Shown here: positions 45,891-54,864 of the stretch, piece by piece
How positions within the stretch are numbered: the first letter of the stretch is position 1
Layout of the letters: each line of letters opens with the position of its first letter
Source: Rhodobacterales bacterium HKCCE3408
GTDB taxonomy: Bacteria; Pseudomonadota; Alphaproteobacteria; Rhodobacterales; Rhodobacteraceae
Direction: 5' to 3'
DNA length: 64,000 nucleotides
NCBI GenBank assembly: GCA_015689705.1
Contig: WVSN01000012.1
Coordinates: forward strand, 1-64,000
Translations under genes and position numbers: made by a program
The notes under the pieces: model-generated
The model's database searches: none
What the model saw: the letters and a program-made list of their open reading frames with translations, nothing else
Told to the model about the DNA's origin: nothing

Positions 45891-46799
45891 ATGCACGACC
45901 TGATCCAGCCCGGGGCCGAGGTGGCCGACGCGATGGCTGCGGGCAAGCCAATCGTGGCGCTCGAGTCGACGATCATCACGCACGGGATGCCGTGGCCGCA
46001 GAACCTCGAGACCGCGCGGGCGGTCGAGGAGGAGGTTCGGGCCGCGGGCGCGGTTCCCGCGACCATCGCCGTCATGGGTGGAAAGATCCGCGTCGGACTG
46101 GATGACGCCGATCTTGAAGCGCTGGCGCAATCGAAGGACGTCTGGAAGCTCAGCCGAGCCGACCTGCCCGCTGCACTCGCCCAGGGTGTGACTGGGGCGA
46201 CGACCGTCGCCGCCACGATGATCTGCGCCCATCTCGCCGGCATCCGCGTCTTCGCCACGGGCGGGATCGGCGGCGTCCATCGCGGCGCGGAGGAGAGCTT
46301 CGACATCTCCGCCGATCTGCACGAGCTTGCACGAACCCCGGTCACCGTCGTCGCGGCCGGCGCCAAGGCGATCCTCGACATCGACAAGACGCTCGAAGTG
46401 CTCGAGACGCTCGGCGTGCCGGTCATCGCCTACGGGCAGGCCGCCTTCCCCGCCTTCTGGTCGCGCGACAGCGGCCGGACCGCGCCGCTGCGGATGGAAA
46501 GCCCCGCCGCCATCGCCGCCGAAGCCCGGATGCGCGCGGCCCTCGGGCTTTCAGGCGGGCAGCTGGTGGCGAACCCGGTGCCCGAGGCGAATGAAATACC
46601 GCGCGACGTTATGGAGCCGCTGATCACCGAAGCGCTCACAGCGGCCGAGGCCGAGGGCGTCACCGGCAAGGCCGTAACGCCGTTCCTGCTTCAACACCTC
46701 TTCGAAGCGACCGACGGGCGCACACTGGAAACCAATATCGCGCTTGTTCGAAACAATGCCCGTCTTGCCGCCGCGATTGCCCGGGATTCAGGCGCGTAG
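45891..46799 (+). CDS. psuG: Pseudouridine-5'-phosphate glycosidase
   Basis: Cleaves pseudouridine 5'-phosphate to uracil and ribose 5-phosphate during degradation of modified RNA nucleosides. The 302-residue protein shows the IndA/PsuG signature ALESTIITHGMPWPQNLETA, VTGATTVAATMICAHLAGI, FATGGIGGVHRGAE and the late ANPVPEANEI. It follows the PfkB kinase at four bases in a two-gene operon. Confidence 0.93.
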   Translation: MHDLIQPGAEVADAMAAGKPIVALESTIITHGMPWPQNLETARAVEEEVRAAGAVPATIAVMGGKIRVGLDDADLEALAQSKDVWKLSRADLPAALAQGVTGATTVAATMICAHLAGIRVFATGGIGGVHRGAEESFDISADLHELARTPVTVVAAGAKAILDIDKTLEVLETLGVPVIAYGQAAFPAFWSRDSGRTAPLRMESPAAIAAEARMRAALGLSGGQLVANPVPEANEIPRDVMEPLITEALTAAEAEGVTGKAVTPFLLQHLFEATDGRTLETNIALVRNNARLAAAIARDSGA

Positions 46800-46880
46800 C
46801 GAACGAATGGCCCGCTTGTGCGGATGCAGCGCAGGACTTAAGTATCCACCGTCCCGCCCTTTGTCCCGTGCTGCCCACCC

Positions 46881-47594
46881 ATGCAATTGCCCGAAACCCC
46901 GCCGCCGCCCCGCCGTGGCTTCTTCGCCTCGCTGCGGGCAAGCTTCTTCACCGGGCTTGTTGTCATCGCGCCGATCGGGATCACGATCTGGCTGCTCTGG
47001 ACGCTGATCGGCTGGATCGACTCCTGGGTCCTGCCCTTCGTGCCGCGCGCCTACAACCCGGTCATCCTGTTCCAGGAATGGACGGGGCTCGAGATCAACA
47101 TCCGCGGCCTCGGCGTCGCGACCTTCCTGATCTTCACCGTGCTCGTCGGTTGGGTGGCCAAGGGCATCATCGGCCGGTCACTGATTTCCTGGGCGGAAAG
47201 CCTGGTCCTGTCGATCCCGGTCCTGCGCTCGATCTATGGCGGGCTGAAGCAGATCGTCGAAACGGTGCTGGCCCAGGGCGAGCAGAATTTCGACAAGGCC
47301 TGCCTGATCGAATACCCGCGCAAGGGCATCTGGGCGATCGGGTTCATTTCCACGTCGAGCAAGGGCGAACTCGCCGCCAAGCTCGGGCCGGAACCGATGG
47401 TCTCGGTCTTCGTGCCGACGACCCCGAACCCGACCAGCGGCTTTCTTCTGATCTTCCCGCAGAAGGACGTGATCTACCTCGACATGTCGGTCGAGGACGC
47501 GGCGAAGCTGATTATCTCCGCCGGCCTCGTCTACCCGAACGGCGAGGACGCCAAGAAGGCGCTCGAGGAGCAGGTGCCGGACGCGGCCGAATAG
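46881..47594 (+). CDS. DUF502 integral membrane protein
   Basis: A 237-residue protein with two N-terminal membrane helices (FFTGLVVIAPIGITIWLLWTL; LGVATFLIFTVLVGWVAKG) and a conserved soluble C-terminal part (SIYGGLKQIVETVLAQGEQNF; VFVPTTPNPTSGFLL). This is the DUF502 pattern; the family is widespread, of unknown function, and often near envelope or recG genes. A weak ribosome binding site precedes ATG 46881. Confidence 0.87.
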   Translation: MQLPETPPPPRRGFFASLRASFFTGLVVIAPIGITIWLLWTLIGWIDSWVLPFVPRAYNPVILFQEWTGLEINIRGLGVATFLIFTVLVGWVAKGIIGRSLISWAESLVLSIPVLRSIYGGLKQIVETVLAQGEQNFDKACLIEYPRKGIWAIGFISTSSKGELAAKLGPEPMVSVFVPTTPNPTSGFLLIFPQKDVIYLDMSVEDAAKLIISAGLVYPNGEDAKKALEEQVPDAAE

Positions 47595-47604
47595 GCCGCG
47601 CGGG

Positions 47605-49416
47605 CTAGTCCTCTTCCCACCACCAGACGTCCGGCTGCCAGCCGATGAAGTCGCCGTAGATAGGCAGCTCCTCGGGGTAGTGCAGCTCGCGCACATGGGC
47701 AATGCGGCTGACCGGCGAGAACCAGATCGGGATCACGTAGCGCTCGCTCATCAGCACGCGGTCCATCGCGCGGACGGCGGCGACGAAATCGTCCTGGCTG
47801 TCCGAGGTCAGCATCCGGTCGATCATCGCCTCGATCGCCGGATGACAGGCGCCCATCAGGTTCCGGCTGCCCTCGGTCTCGGCCATGTCGCAGCCCCAGT
47901 AGAGCCGCTGCTCGTTGCCGGGCGACAGCGACAGGCCCCAGAGGTTGTAGACCATGTCGAAGTCGAAGCTGTCGGTGCGTTCACGGTAGTTCGCGGCATC
48001 GACGGTGTTGACGGTCACCGCGATCCCGAGCCGGTCCAGCGCCTCGGCGTAGATGTTGACGATGGACTGGTTCTCGGACGAGCCCTGCTGCAGCAGGATC
48101 TCGAAGGTGAAGGGCGTGCCGTCAGGCTGCGTCATCACCCCGTTCTCGACGGTGAAGCCGGCCTCGGTGAAAAGATCCATCGCCTGCGCGATGCCATCGC
48201 GGTTGCGCTCGGTCCCGTCCGAGGCGGGCAGCGTGTAGCCCTCCATCGCGCCGGGCAGAAGGTCGGCGGCGAAGGGTTCGAGGAATTCGGCCACGCGACC
48301 CTCGGCGGGGCCGTCGCGCATGCCCAGGACCGAGTTCGAGAAATAGGAAATCGCCCGGGGGTCGCGGCCGTCATTCACCGTCTGGCTGATGAACTCGAAG
48401 CTGAAGGCCTCGATCAGCGCCTGCCGGACGCGCCAGTCGTCGAAGGGCGCGCGGCGGGTGTTCATCACGAAGCCGACCATGCCCGAGGGCCGTTCATGCG
48501 GGACGACCGACAGCACCACCTCGCCCGACTGGACGCGCGGGAAGTCGTAGCGCGTCTCCCAGGACTGGGCGTTGGTCTCGCGGATGGTGTTGATCTCGCC
48601 GGCCGTGAAGGCCTCGAACATCGCGGTGGCGTCGCCGAAGAACTCCATCCGCACCTCGTCGATGACGTTGGTGCCACGGCGGAACGGCAGGTCGGCGCCC
48701 CAGTAGTCGGGATTGCGCGACAGGGTCACGTAGCGCCCGGCCTGGAAATCGCTGATGACGTAGGGCGCGCTGGCGATCGGGATGACGTCGAGGCCCGATG
48801 TCTCGAAATCGGTCTCCGCCCATTGCGACGCCTTCAGGATGGGCCGCAGCCCCATGATCAGCGCCATCTCGCGGTCGGGCTCGATGAAGGTGATCCGCAC
48901 GCCGCGTTCGCCTACGGGCTCGATCGACTCCACATTCGTCCAGGCGTTCAGGTAGCGCGGGTGGCCGACGGTGCCGAGCGTCTCGTAGGACCAGATCACG
49001 TCCTCGACCGTCACCGGGCTGCCGTCGGAAAACTCCGCCGCCGGATTGAGATGAAACTCGACCCACAGCCCGTCCGGATCGGCCTCGACCGATTCGGCGA
49101 GAAGGCCGTACAGCGTGAAGGGTTCGTCCCACGACCGGCCAAGCAACGATTCGTAGGCGAGGAAGCGAAGCTGCCACGGAACGCTGCCGAGGCGGGAATG
49201 CGGGTTCAGGCTGTCGAAGCTGCCGACCTCGCCCGTGATGATGCGCCCGCCGGTGGGGGCGTCGGGGTTGGCATAGGGCAGATGCTCAAAATCTGGTGGC
49301 AGGGCGGGCTCGCCATACATAGCGATGCCATAGGACGGCTCGGCCGCCGCCCCCTGCCCGAGGATCAGCAACAGCGCCGCGGCGCAGCCCGTGCGGCGGA
49401 ACAGTTCGTGCATCAT
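47605..49416 (-). CDS. Periplasmic substrate-binding protein, family 5 (YejA-like)
   Basis: A 603-residue extracytoplasmic solute-binding protein for a peptide-type ABC transporter. The signal peptide (MMHELFRRTGCAAALLLILG, cleavage near AAAEP) is followed by YGIAMYGEPALPPDFEHLPY and NPDAPTGGR, resembling YejA. Family landmarks are the N-terminal DSLNPHSRLG and the C-terminal YVIPIWFSPVSRIAHV. No permease or ATPase genes are adjacent. ATG 49416 has GGGAG upstream; the next codon is also ATG. The ligand is unknown (YejA binds peptides such as microcin C). Confidence 0.88.
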   Translation of the reverse strand: MMHELFRRTGCAAALLLILGQGAAAEPSYGIAMYGEPALPPDFEHLPYANPDAPTGGRIITGEVGSFDSLNPHSRLGSVPWQLRFLAYESLLGRSWDEPFTLYGLLAESVEADPDGLWVEFHLNPAAEFSDGSPVTVEDVIWSYETLGTVGHPRYLNAWTNVESIEPVGERGVRITFIEPDREMALIMGLRPILKASQWAETDFETSGLDVIPIASAPYVISDFQAGRYVTLSRNPDYWGADLPFRRGTNVIDEVRMEFFGDATAMFEAFTAGEINTIRETNAQSWETRYDFPRVQSGEVVLSVVPHERPSGMVGFVMNTRRAPFDDWRVRQALIEAFSFEFISQTVNDGRDPRAISYFSNSVLGMRDGPAEGRVAEFLEPFAADLLPGAMEGYTLPASDGTERNRDGIAQAMDLFTEAGFTVENGVMTQPDGTPFTFEILLQQGSSENQSIVNIYAEALDRLGIAVTVNTVDAANYRERTDSFDFDMVYNLWGLSLSPGNEQRLYWGCDMAETEGSRNLMGACHPAIEAMIDRMLTSDSQDDFVAAVRAMDRVLMSERYVIPIWFSPVSRIAHVRELHYPEELPIYGDFIGWQPDVWWWEED

Positions 49417-49497
49417 CCGGAAACTCCCTTGCCTGTTGTCGTATTGGCCCCGCATTCAAAGGCTATCCGCGGGTGTGAGCCTTTTCAAACTTTTAGG

Positions 49498-49527
49498 TTG
49501 AACAGAAGGCTTCGCGCGGCGTATAAC
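49498..49527 (+). promoter_or_regulatory. Strong sigma70-type promoter for the sRNA candidate
   Basis: TTGAAC (49498-49503), an 18-base spacer, TATAAC (49522-49527); each hexamer is one base from consensus. It is the best sigma70-type promoter I see in the window and points at a region with no protein gene for 158 bases. Confidence 0.7.
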
Positions 49528-49533
49528 ATCCCC

Positions 49534-49609
49534 ACTGCTCGATAGGTTTCTTGCCTGTATGAAACCTGCCTCAATAACTGAACGCCGGCCTTGTGCCGGC
49601 GTTTTTTTT
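49534..49609 (+). ncRNA. Candidate small RNA, about 76 nt
   Basis: From a predicted start at A49534 to a terminator T-run ending at 49609. Two stem-loops: AGGTTTC (49544-49550) with GAAACCT (49561-49567) around a ten-base loop TTGCCTGTAT, and the terminator stem. The single-stranded piece between them is GCCTCAATAACTG. Short open frames are absent. Promoter and terminator are both strong, and no annotated gene explains them. Family not recognised. Confidence 0.72.
49581..49609 (+). terminator. Intrinsic terminator of the sRNA candidate
   Basis: Perfect nine-pair stem AACGCCGGC (49581-49589) and GCCGGCGTT (49595-49603) with loop CTTGT, followed by a run of eight T (49602-49609). A textbook rho-independent terminator on the plus strand. 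Confidence 0.9.
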
Positions 49610-49685
49610 GTGACCGTGGCGGCCCTTCCCCTTTCGCAACCGCAGCATTAGCTTCTGCTGCAACAGCACAGGAAAGGGCAGCGAC

Positions 49686-50471
49686 ATGGCGATCACGACC
49701 ACGCTGAAAGGCAAGCAGGCGGTCATCACCGGATCGAACTCGGGCATCGGTCTGGGCATCGCGCGCGAGATGGCGCGCGCCGGGGCGGACATCGTCCTGA
49801 ACAGCTTCACCGACCGCGACGAGGACCATGCGCTGGCCAAGGAGATCGCCGAGAATTTCGGTGTGCAGGCCAAATACGTGAAGGCCGACATGTCGAAGGG
49901 CGACGAGTGCCGGATGCTGGTCGAGGAGGCCGGTGCCTGCGACATCCTCGTGAACAATGCCGGCATCCAGCATGTCGAGGCGATCGACAAGTTCCCGGTC
50001 GAGAAGTGGGACGCGATCATCGCGATCAACCTGTCCTCGGCCTTCCACACCACTGCCGCGGCGCTGCCGAAGATGCGCGATGCCGGGTGGGGCCGGATCA
50101 TCAACATCTCCTCGGCTCACGGGCTGACCGCCTCGCCCTTCAAGTCGGCCTATATCGCGGCCAAGCACGGGATCGTGGGCCTGACCAAGACCACGGCGCT
50201 CGAGACGGCCGAAGAGCCGATCACGGCGAACGCGATCTGTCCGGGCTACGTGCTGACCCCGCTGGTCGAGGCGCAGATTCCCGACCAGATGAAGGCCCAT
50301 GACATGGACCGCGACACCGTCGTCCGGGAGGTCATGCTGGCGCGGCAGCCGTCGAAGGAATTCGCCACGGTCGAACAACTGGGCGGGACGGCGATCTTCC
50401 TCTGCTCGGACGCCGCCGCGCAGATCACCGGCACGACGATCAGCGTGGACGGCGGCTGGACGGCCTTGTGA
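49686..50471 (+). CDS. bdhA: 3-hydroxybutyrate dehydrogenase
   Basis: NAD-dependent short-chain dehydrogenase interconverting D-3-hydroxybutyrate and acetoacetate, in polyhydroxybutyrate breakdown. The 261-residue protein has the dinucleotide motif ITGSNSGIGLGIA, catalytic Ser in INISSAHGLTAS, and YIAAKHG (YxxxK). The overlap of its stop with the patatin gene is common in alphaproteobacteria. ATG 49686 is preceded by AAAGGG. Confidence 0.93.
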   Translation: MAITTTLKGKQAVITGSNSGIGLGIAREMARAGADIVLNSFTDRDEDHALAKEIAENFGVQAKYVKADMSKGDECRMLVEEAGACDILVNNAGIQHVEAIDKFPVEKWDAIIAINLSSAFHTTAAALPKMRDAGWGRIINISSAHGLTASPFKSAYIAAKHGIVGLTKTTALETAEEPITANAICPGYVLTPLVEAQIPDQMKAHDMDRDTVVREVMLARQPSKEFATVEQLGGTAIFLCSDAAAQITGTTISVDGGWTAL

Positions 50472-51502
50472 CGGCGCCCCGCCGGATCAACCTCGCGCTT
50501 CAGGGCGGCGGCGCCCACGGCGCCTTCACCTGGGGCGCGCTCGAGCGGCTCCTGGAAGAGCCCGAGATCGAGATCGCGGGCATCTCCGGCACCTCGGCCG
50601 GGGCGCTCAACGGCGCGGCGGTGAAGGTCGGCCTCGCCCATGGCTCGCGCGAGATGGCGCTGGAAAACCTCGCCTGGTTCTGGGCGCAGGTCGGCGCGAT
50701 CGACGCACCCGAGTTGGCGCCGTGGCTGTCGGCGATCTCGCCCATGGCCATCTCGGCGATGATCGAGGCCTCGCTGCCCTTCGCCTGGGCCGACGGGCTG
50801 GCGCGTGTCGTCAGCCCCTATTCCTCGGGCCCGGTCTATTCCAACCCGCTGGAGCCCATCGTGGCCCGGTTCTCCTACGATGATGTCTGCAGCGATGCGG
50901 GCCCGGACTTCCACATCTGCGCGACGAATGTCCGGACCGGCAAGATCCGCGTCTTTTCGGGCGACGACATCACGCCGGGCGCTCTCATGGCCTCGGCCTG
51001 CCTGCCGACGCTGTTTCGGGCGGTCGAGATCCGCGACCCCGATACCGGGCGCGACGAGGCCTATTGGGACGGCGGCTACACCGGCAACCCGGCGCTGTTT
51101 CCGCTCTATGCCGGGCACCTGCCGGATGATGTCGTGGTCATCAACATCAACCCGCTTCACCGCGAGGAGCTGCCGACGACCGCGCGCGAGATCCAGAACC
51201 GGATCAACGAGATCAGCTTCAATTCCTCGCTCCTGCGCGAATTGCGCGCGATCGAGTTCGTCCAGCGGCTTCTCGACGCCGACCGCATCCCGCAGGGCGC
51301 GATGAAACGGGTGCTGATCCACATGATCTCGGACGACAAGCTGATGGAACAGCTGTCCGTCGCCACCAAGCTCGTGCCCGTGCCGCAGGTGCTTCACCAG
51401 CTTCGCGTGGCCGGCCGTGCGGCGGCGGAGTCGTTCCTCGACACGCATATCGACCGCATCGGCGTCGAGAGCAGCGTGGACCTGCGGGCGATGTTCAACT
51501 AG
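50468..51502 (+). CDS. Patatin-like phospholipase family protein
   Basis: A 344-residue Ser/Asp lipid hydrolase. The oxyanion hole is LQGGGAHGAFTWG, the nucleophile elbow GISGTSAG, and the catalytic Asp lies in DGGYTGNP. It starts four bases inside bdhA. This neighbourhood (bdhA plus patatin) recurs in proteobacteria, and related proteins have been linked to polyhydroxybutyrate or lipid turnover; substrate is not certain here. Confidence 0.88.
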   Translation: MTAPRRINLALQGGGAHGAFTWGALERLLEEPEIEIAGISGTSAGALNGAAVKVGLAHGSREMALENLAWFWAQVGAIDAPELAPWLSAISPMAISAMIEASLPFAWADGLARVVSPYSSGPVYSNPLEPIVARFSYDDVCSDAGPDFHICATNVRTGKIRVFSGDDITPGALMASACLPTLFRAVEIRDPDTGRDEAYWDGGYTGNPALFPLYAGHLPDDVVVININPLHREELPTTAREIQNRINEISFNSSLLRELRAIEFVQRLLDADRIPQGAMKRVLIHMISDDKLMEQLSVATKLVPVPQVLHQLRVAGRAAAESFLDTHIDRIGVESSVDLRAMFN

Positions 51503-51512
51503 GGCCGGTGCC

Positions 51513-52994
51513 ATGTCCACGCCCTGCCCCGCCCCGTTCAATCTCGCTCGCTACGTGCTGGAGGCCGGCGGGGCTGTCCCGGACAAGATCGCGCTTGCCG
51601 TCATCGGACCAGCGAAGGCGCAGCGATGGAGCTATGCGCGGCTGACTGCGGCCGTGCGCGGGATGGCGACGGGACTGCTGTCGCACGCAGATGCTGGCGC
51701 GCGCGTGCTCCTGCGGCTTGGCAACACACCCGATTTCCCGGTCGCCTTTCTCGGCGCGATCGCGGCGGGCATGGTGCCGGTCCCGACCGCCGCGGCGCTG
51801 ACCGGGCCCGAAATCAGCAAGATGGCCGCGCGCGTGCCGCCGACCCTCATCCTCGCCCATGACGGCATCGCCCTGCCGGACAGTGGCGCACCGGTTCTGC
51901 GCGATCTGGCGGGCCTCATGGACAATTCGCCGGCGGACTACGCGATGGGCGATCCCGGCCGGCTGGCCTACATCGTGTTTACCTCTGGCTCTTCCGGCGT
52001 GCCGCGCGCCGTGGCGCATGCGCATCGCGCGGTCTGGGCGCGGCGGATGATGTGGGACGGCTGGTACGGGCTGACACCGGAGGACAGGCTTCTCCATGCC
52101 GGGGCGTTCAACTGGACCTTCACGCTCGGCACCGGCCTCCTCGATCCCTGGGCCATCGGGGCGACGGCCCTGATCCCCGAGGAAGGCACACCGGCCGAGC
52201 GCCTGCCGCTTCTGCTGAAGCGCCATGATGCGAGCCTTTTCGCCGCTGTTCCGGGTGTTTATCGCCGGATCCTCAAGCAGGACGGGCCGCTCGACCTGCC
52301 GAAGCTGCGCCATGGCCTTGCTGCCGGAGAGCCGCTGCCGGCCGAGCTGCGCCAGCGCTGGCGCACGGCGACCGGGACGGACATCCACGAGGCGCTCGGC
52401 ATGTCGGAATGCTCGACCTACATCTCGGGCAGCCCCACCCGCCCCGCGCCGGACGGCAGCGCCGGCTATCCGCAGCCCGGCCGCCGGATCGCGGTCCTCG
52501 CCGCCGACGGTGCGGAGATGCCGGTCGGTCAGACCGGCGCGCTGGCCATCCACCGCTCGGATCCGGGCCTGATGCTCGGGTATCTCGACGACAAGGGCCC
52601 CGACCTGCCGCTCAGCGCCGAGTGGTTCCTGACCGGCGACATGGTGACCCGCGACCCGGACGGTGCCATCCGCTTCGCCGCCCGGTCCGACGACCTGATG
52701 AATGCCGGCGGTTTCCGCGTGTCGCCGCGTGAAATCGAGGAGGCGTTCGAGGGCGCGCCGGGGCTCGAGGATTGCGCGGCGTTCAGCCTCGAGGTCCGGC
52801 CCGGCACATTCGTGGTTGCGCTCGCCCATGCGGGCACGTCAGATGAGGCTGGGCTGGCCGCCTTCGCCGAAGGCCGCCTCGCCCGTTACAAGCAGCCGCG
52901 CCTGTATTTCCACCTCGACGCGCTGCCCCGCAGCCGAAACGGCAAGCTTGACCGCAAGCGCCTGGTCCCGATCGCGAAGGAACGCATGCCATGA
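51513..52994 (+). CDS. AMP-dependent acyl/aryl-CoA ligase
   Basis: A 493-residue adenylate-forming ligase, activating a carboxylic acid with ATP and CoA. The AMP-binding motif is IVFTSGSSGVPRAVAHAHRAVW; later motifs are GMSECSTY, SAEWFLTGDMVTRDPDG and the C-terminal PRSRNGKLDRKRL with the catalytic Lys. It resembles benzoate- or short-chain acid ligases. ATG 51513 is ten bases after the patatin stop. It overlaps the DsbA gene by ATGA. Confidence 0.87.
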   Translation: MSTPCPAPFNLARYVLEAGGAVPDKIALAVIGPAKAQRWSYARLTAAVRGMATGLLSHADAGARVLLRLGNTPDFPVAFLGAIAAGMVPVPTAAALTGPEISKMAARVPPTLILAHDGIALPDSGAPVLRDLAGLMDNSPADYAMGDPGRLAYIVFTSGSSGVPRAVAHAHRAVWARRMMWDGWYGLTPEDRLLHAGAFNWTFTLGTGLLDPWAIGATALIPEEGTPAERLPLLLKRHDASLFAAVPGVYRRILKQDGPLDLPKLRHGLAAGEPLPAELRQRWRTATGTDIHEALGMSECSTYISGSPTRPAPDGSAGYPQPGRRIAVLAADGAEMPVGQTGALAIHRSDPGLMLGYLDDKGPDLPLSAEWFLTGDMVTRDPDGAIRFAARSDDLMNAGGFRVSPREIEEAFEGAPGLEDCAAFSLEVRPGTFVVALAHAGTSDEAGLAAFAEGRLARYKQPRLYFHLDALPRSRNGKLDRKRLVPIAKERMP

Positions 52995-53647
52995 TCCGCC
53001 TCGACATTCTCTCAGACCCGATCTGCCCGTGGTGCCTGATCGGCTGGACCAATCTCGCCCGCGCGCTCGAGTCGCGGCCCGATCATCCCTTCGCGATCGA
53101 GTGGCACCCGTTCCAGCTCAACCCCGACATGCCGCGCGAAGGCGTGGACCGGAAGGAGTATCTCGAAGCGAAGTTCGGCGGCCCGGAAGGTGCGGCCAAG
53201 GTCTATGGCCGGATCGCGGAACACGCCCGAGCCGCGGGCATCGAGATCGATTTCGACCGGATCGCCCGGACGCCCAACACGCTCGACGCGCATCGCGTGA
53301 TCCACTGGGCCGGGCTCGAAGGGCGGCAGACGCCGGTGAAGGTCGCGCTCATGCGCGCCTATTTCCAGGAGGGCCGTGATATCGGTGACCACGAGGTGCT
53401 GCTCGACATCGCCGCGGATCGCGGCCTCGACCGCGAGATGATCGCCCGCCTCCTCGACTCAGATGCCGATCTCGAGGATATCCGCGCCCGCGATGCTCAT
53501 GCGCGCGAACGCGGCGTGTCCGGCGTCCCCACCTTCGTCATCGCCAACCAGCATGTCGTGCAGGGCGCGCAGCCCACCGATCTGTGGGAGCGCGTGATCG
53601 ACGACATCGCGGCGCAGGTCGACCGACAACGGGACGCGGCGGAATGA
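52991..53647 (+). CDS. DsbA-family oxidoreductase (FrnE-like)
   Basis: A 218-residue thioredoxin-fold protein with the active site CPWC (SDPICPWCLIG, residues 9-19) and the late cis-proline GVSGVPTFVIANQHVVQGAQP. It has no signal peptide, so it is the cytoplasmic FrnE type (disulfide isomerase/2-hydroxychromene isomerase-like), not periplasmic DsbA. Coupled to the ligase and the MFS gene through four-base overlaps. Confidence 0.9.
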   Translation: MIRLDILSDPICPWCLIGWTNLARALESRPDHPFAIEWHPFQLNPDMPREGVDRKEYLEAKFGGPEGAAKVYGRIAEHARAAGIEIDFDRIARTPNTLDAHRVIHWAGLEGRQTPVKVALMRAYFQEGRDIGDHEVLLDIAADRGLDREMIARLLDSDADLEDIRARDAHARERGVSGVPTFVIANQHVVQGAQPTDLWERVIDDIAAQVDRQRDAAE

Positions 53648-54864
53648 CGGCCGAGGCGAACGTCGCCACCCGCCCGGCCCTCTCGAAACCGGAATTCATC
53701 GCCCTGATGGGCATGATGTTCGCGACCATCGCGTTTTCCGTCGACGCGATGCTCCCGGCCCTGCCCGAGATCGCCGAGGAACTGACGCCCGAGGCGCCGA
53801 CGCTGGCGCAATTCATCCTGACGAGCTTCATCATCGGCATGGGCATCGGCACGCTGTTCGTCGGGCCGATCTCGGACGCGTTCGGGCGGAAACCGGTGAT
53901 CCTCGTGGGCGCGGGGCTCTATGTCATCGGGGCCGCGATGGCCTGGGCGGCGCCGACGCTCGAGCTCGTGCTGGCCGCCCGCGTCCTGCAGGGCCTCGGC
54001 GCGTCGGGCCCGCGGGTCGTTGCGCTCGCCATGATCCGGGACCTCTATTCCGGGCGTCAGATGGCCTCGATCGTGTCCTTCGTGATGATGATCTTCACGA
54101 TCTTCCCGGCCGTCGCCCCGCTTCTGGGCGCGGCGATCATCGCGGGCTTCGGCTGGCGCGCGATCTTCATCGCGTTCCTCGTTTTCGCCGTCATATCGCA
54201 AAGCTGGATGATGATCCGTCAGCCCGAAACCCTGCCGCCCGAAAACCGCCGCCGCATCCGGGCCGCGGAGCTGGCCGAAGGCCTGCGCGAGGCGCTCGGC
54301 CACCGGCAGATGCAGCTGTCGATCCTGACCCAGACGCTGATCTTCGGCGCGCTCTTCGGCACGATCTCCTCAATCCAGCAGGTCTTCGATTTCACCTACG
54401 GACGGGCCGAGGGCTTCCCGGTCTACTTCTTCATCATCGCCATCGTCGCGATGCCGGCCGCGCCGCTTAACGGTCGTTTCGTCCTGCGACTGGGAATGCG
54501 GCCGCTCATCCGGGTGGCGGTCGGATTGCAGGTGTTCGTCTCGATCTTCATGACGCTGGTCTTCGCGACGGGTCTCTTCGGCGCTGCCGAGTTCTGGGTC
54601 TATTTCACCTGGACGATCACGCTGTTCGCGATGCTCGGATTCACCATCGGCAACCTCAATGCGCTCGCGCTCGAACCGCTCGGGCATATCGCGGGGCTGG
54701 CCTCATCCGTGATGGGGGCGCTGGCCACGGTGGGCGGCGCGGTCCTGGGCGGGATCATCGGGCAGTTCTTCAAAGGCACGCCCCTGCCCCTCGCGGTGTC
54801 GGTCGCGGTGCTCTGCGCGCTGGCGTGGCTGGTGATGCGGAAAATGCCGCGCGAGGCGGTCTAG
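53644..54864 (+). CDS. Bcr/CflA-type MFS multidrug efflux transporter
   Basis: A 406-residue twelve-helix transporter. The loop between helices 2 and 3 has GPISDAFGRKPVILVG (MFS motif A) and the fifth helix region has ILLPA-like segments. Overall resemblance is to Bcr/CflA family drug:proton antiporters (bicyclomycin, sulfonamide). Start at 53644 overlaps the DsbA stop; it ends convergently with mfd, overlapping by four bases. Last gene of the bdhA-led directon. Confidence 0.9.
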   Translation: MTAEANVATRPALSKPEFIALMGMMFATIAFSVDAMLPALPEIAEELTPEAPTLAQFILTSFIIGMGIGTLFVGPISDAFGRKPVILVGAGLYVIGAAMAWAAPTLELVLAARVLQGLGASGPRVVALAMIRDLYSGRQMASIVSFVMMIFTIFPAVAPLLGAAIIAGFGWRAIFIAFLVFAVISQSWMMIRQPETLPPENRRRIRAAELAEGLREALGHRQMQLSILTQTLIFGALFGTISSIQQVFDFTYGRAEGFPVYFFIIAIVAMPAAPLNGRFVLRLGMRPLIRVAVGLQVFVSIFMTLVFATGLFGAAEFWVYFTWTITLFAMLGFTIGNLNALALEPLGHIAGLASSVMGALATVGGAVLGGIIGQFFKGTPLPLAVSVAVLCALAWLVMRKMPREAV

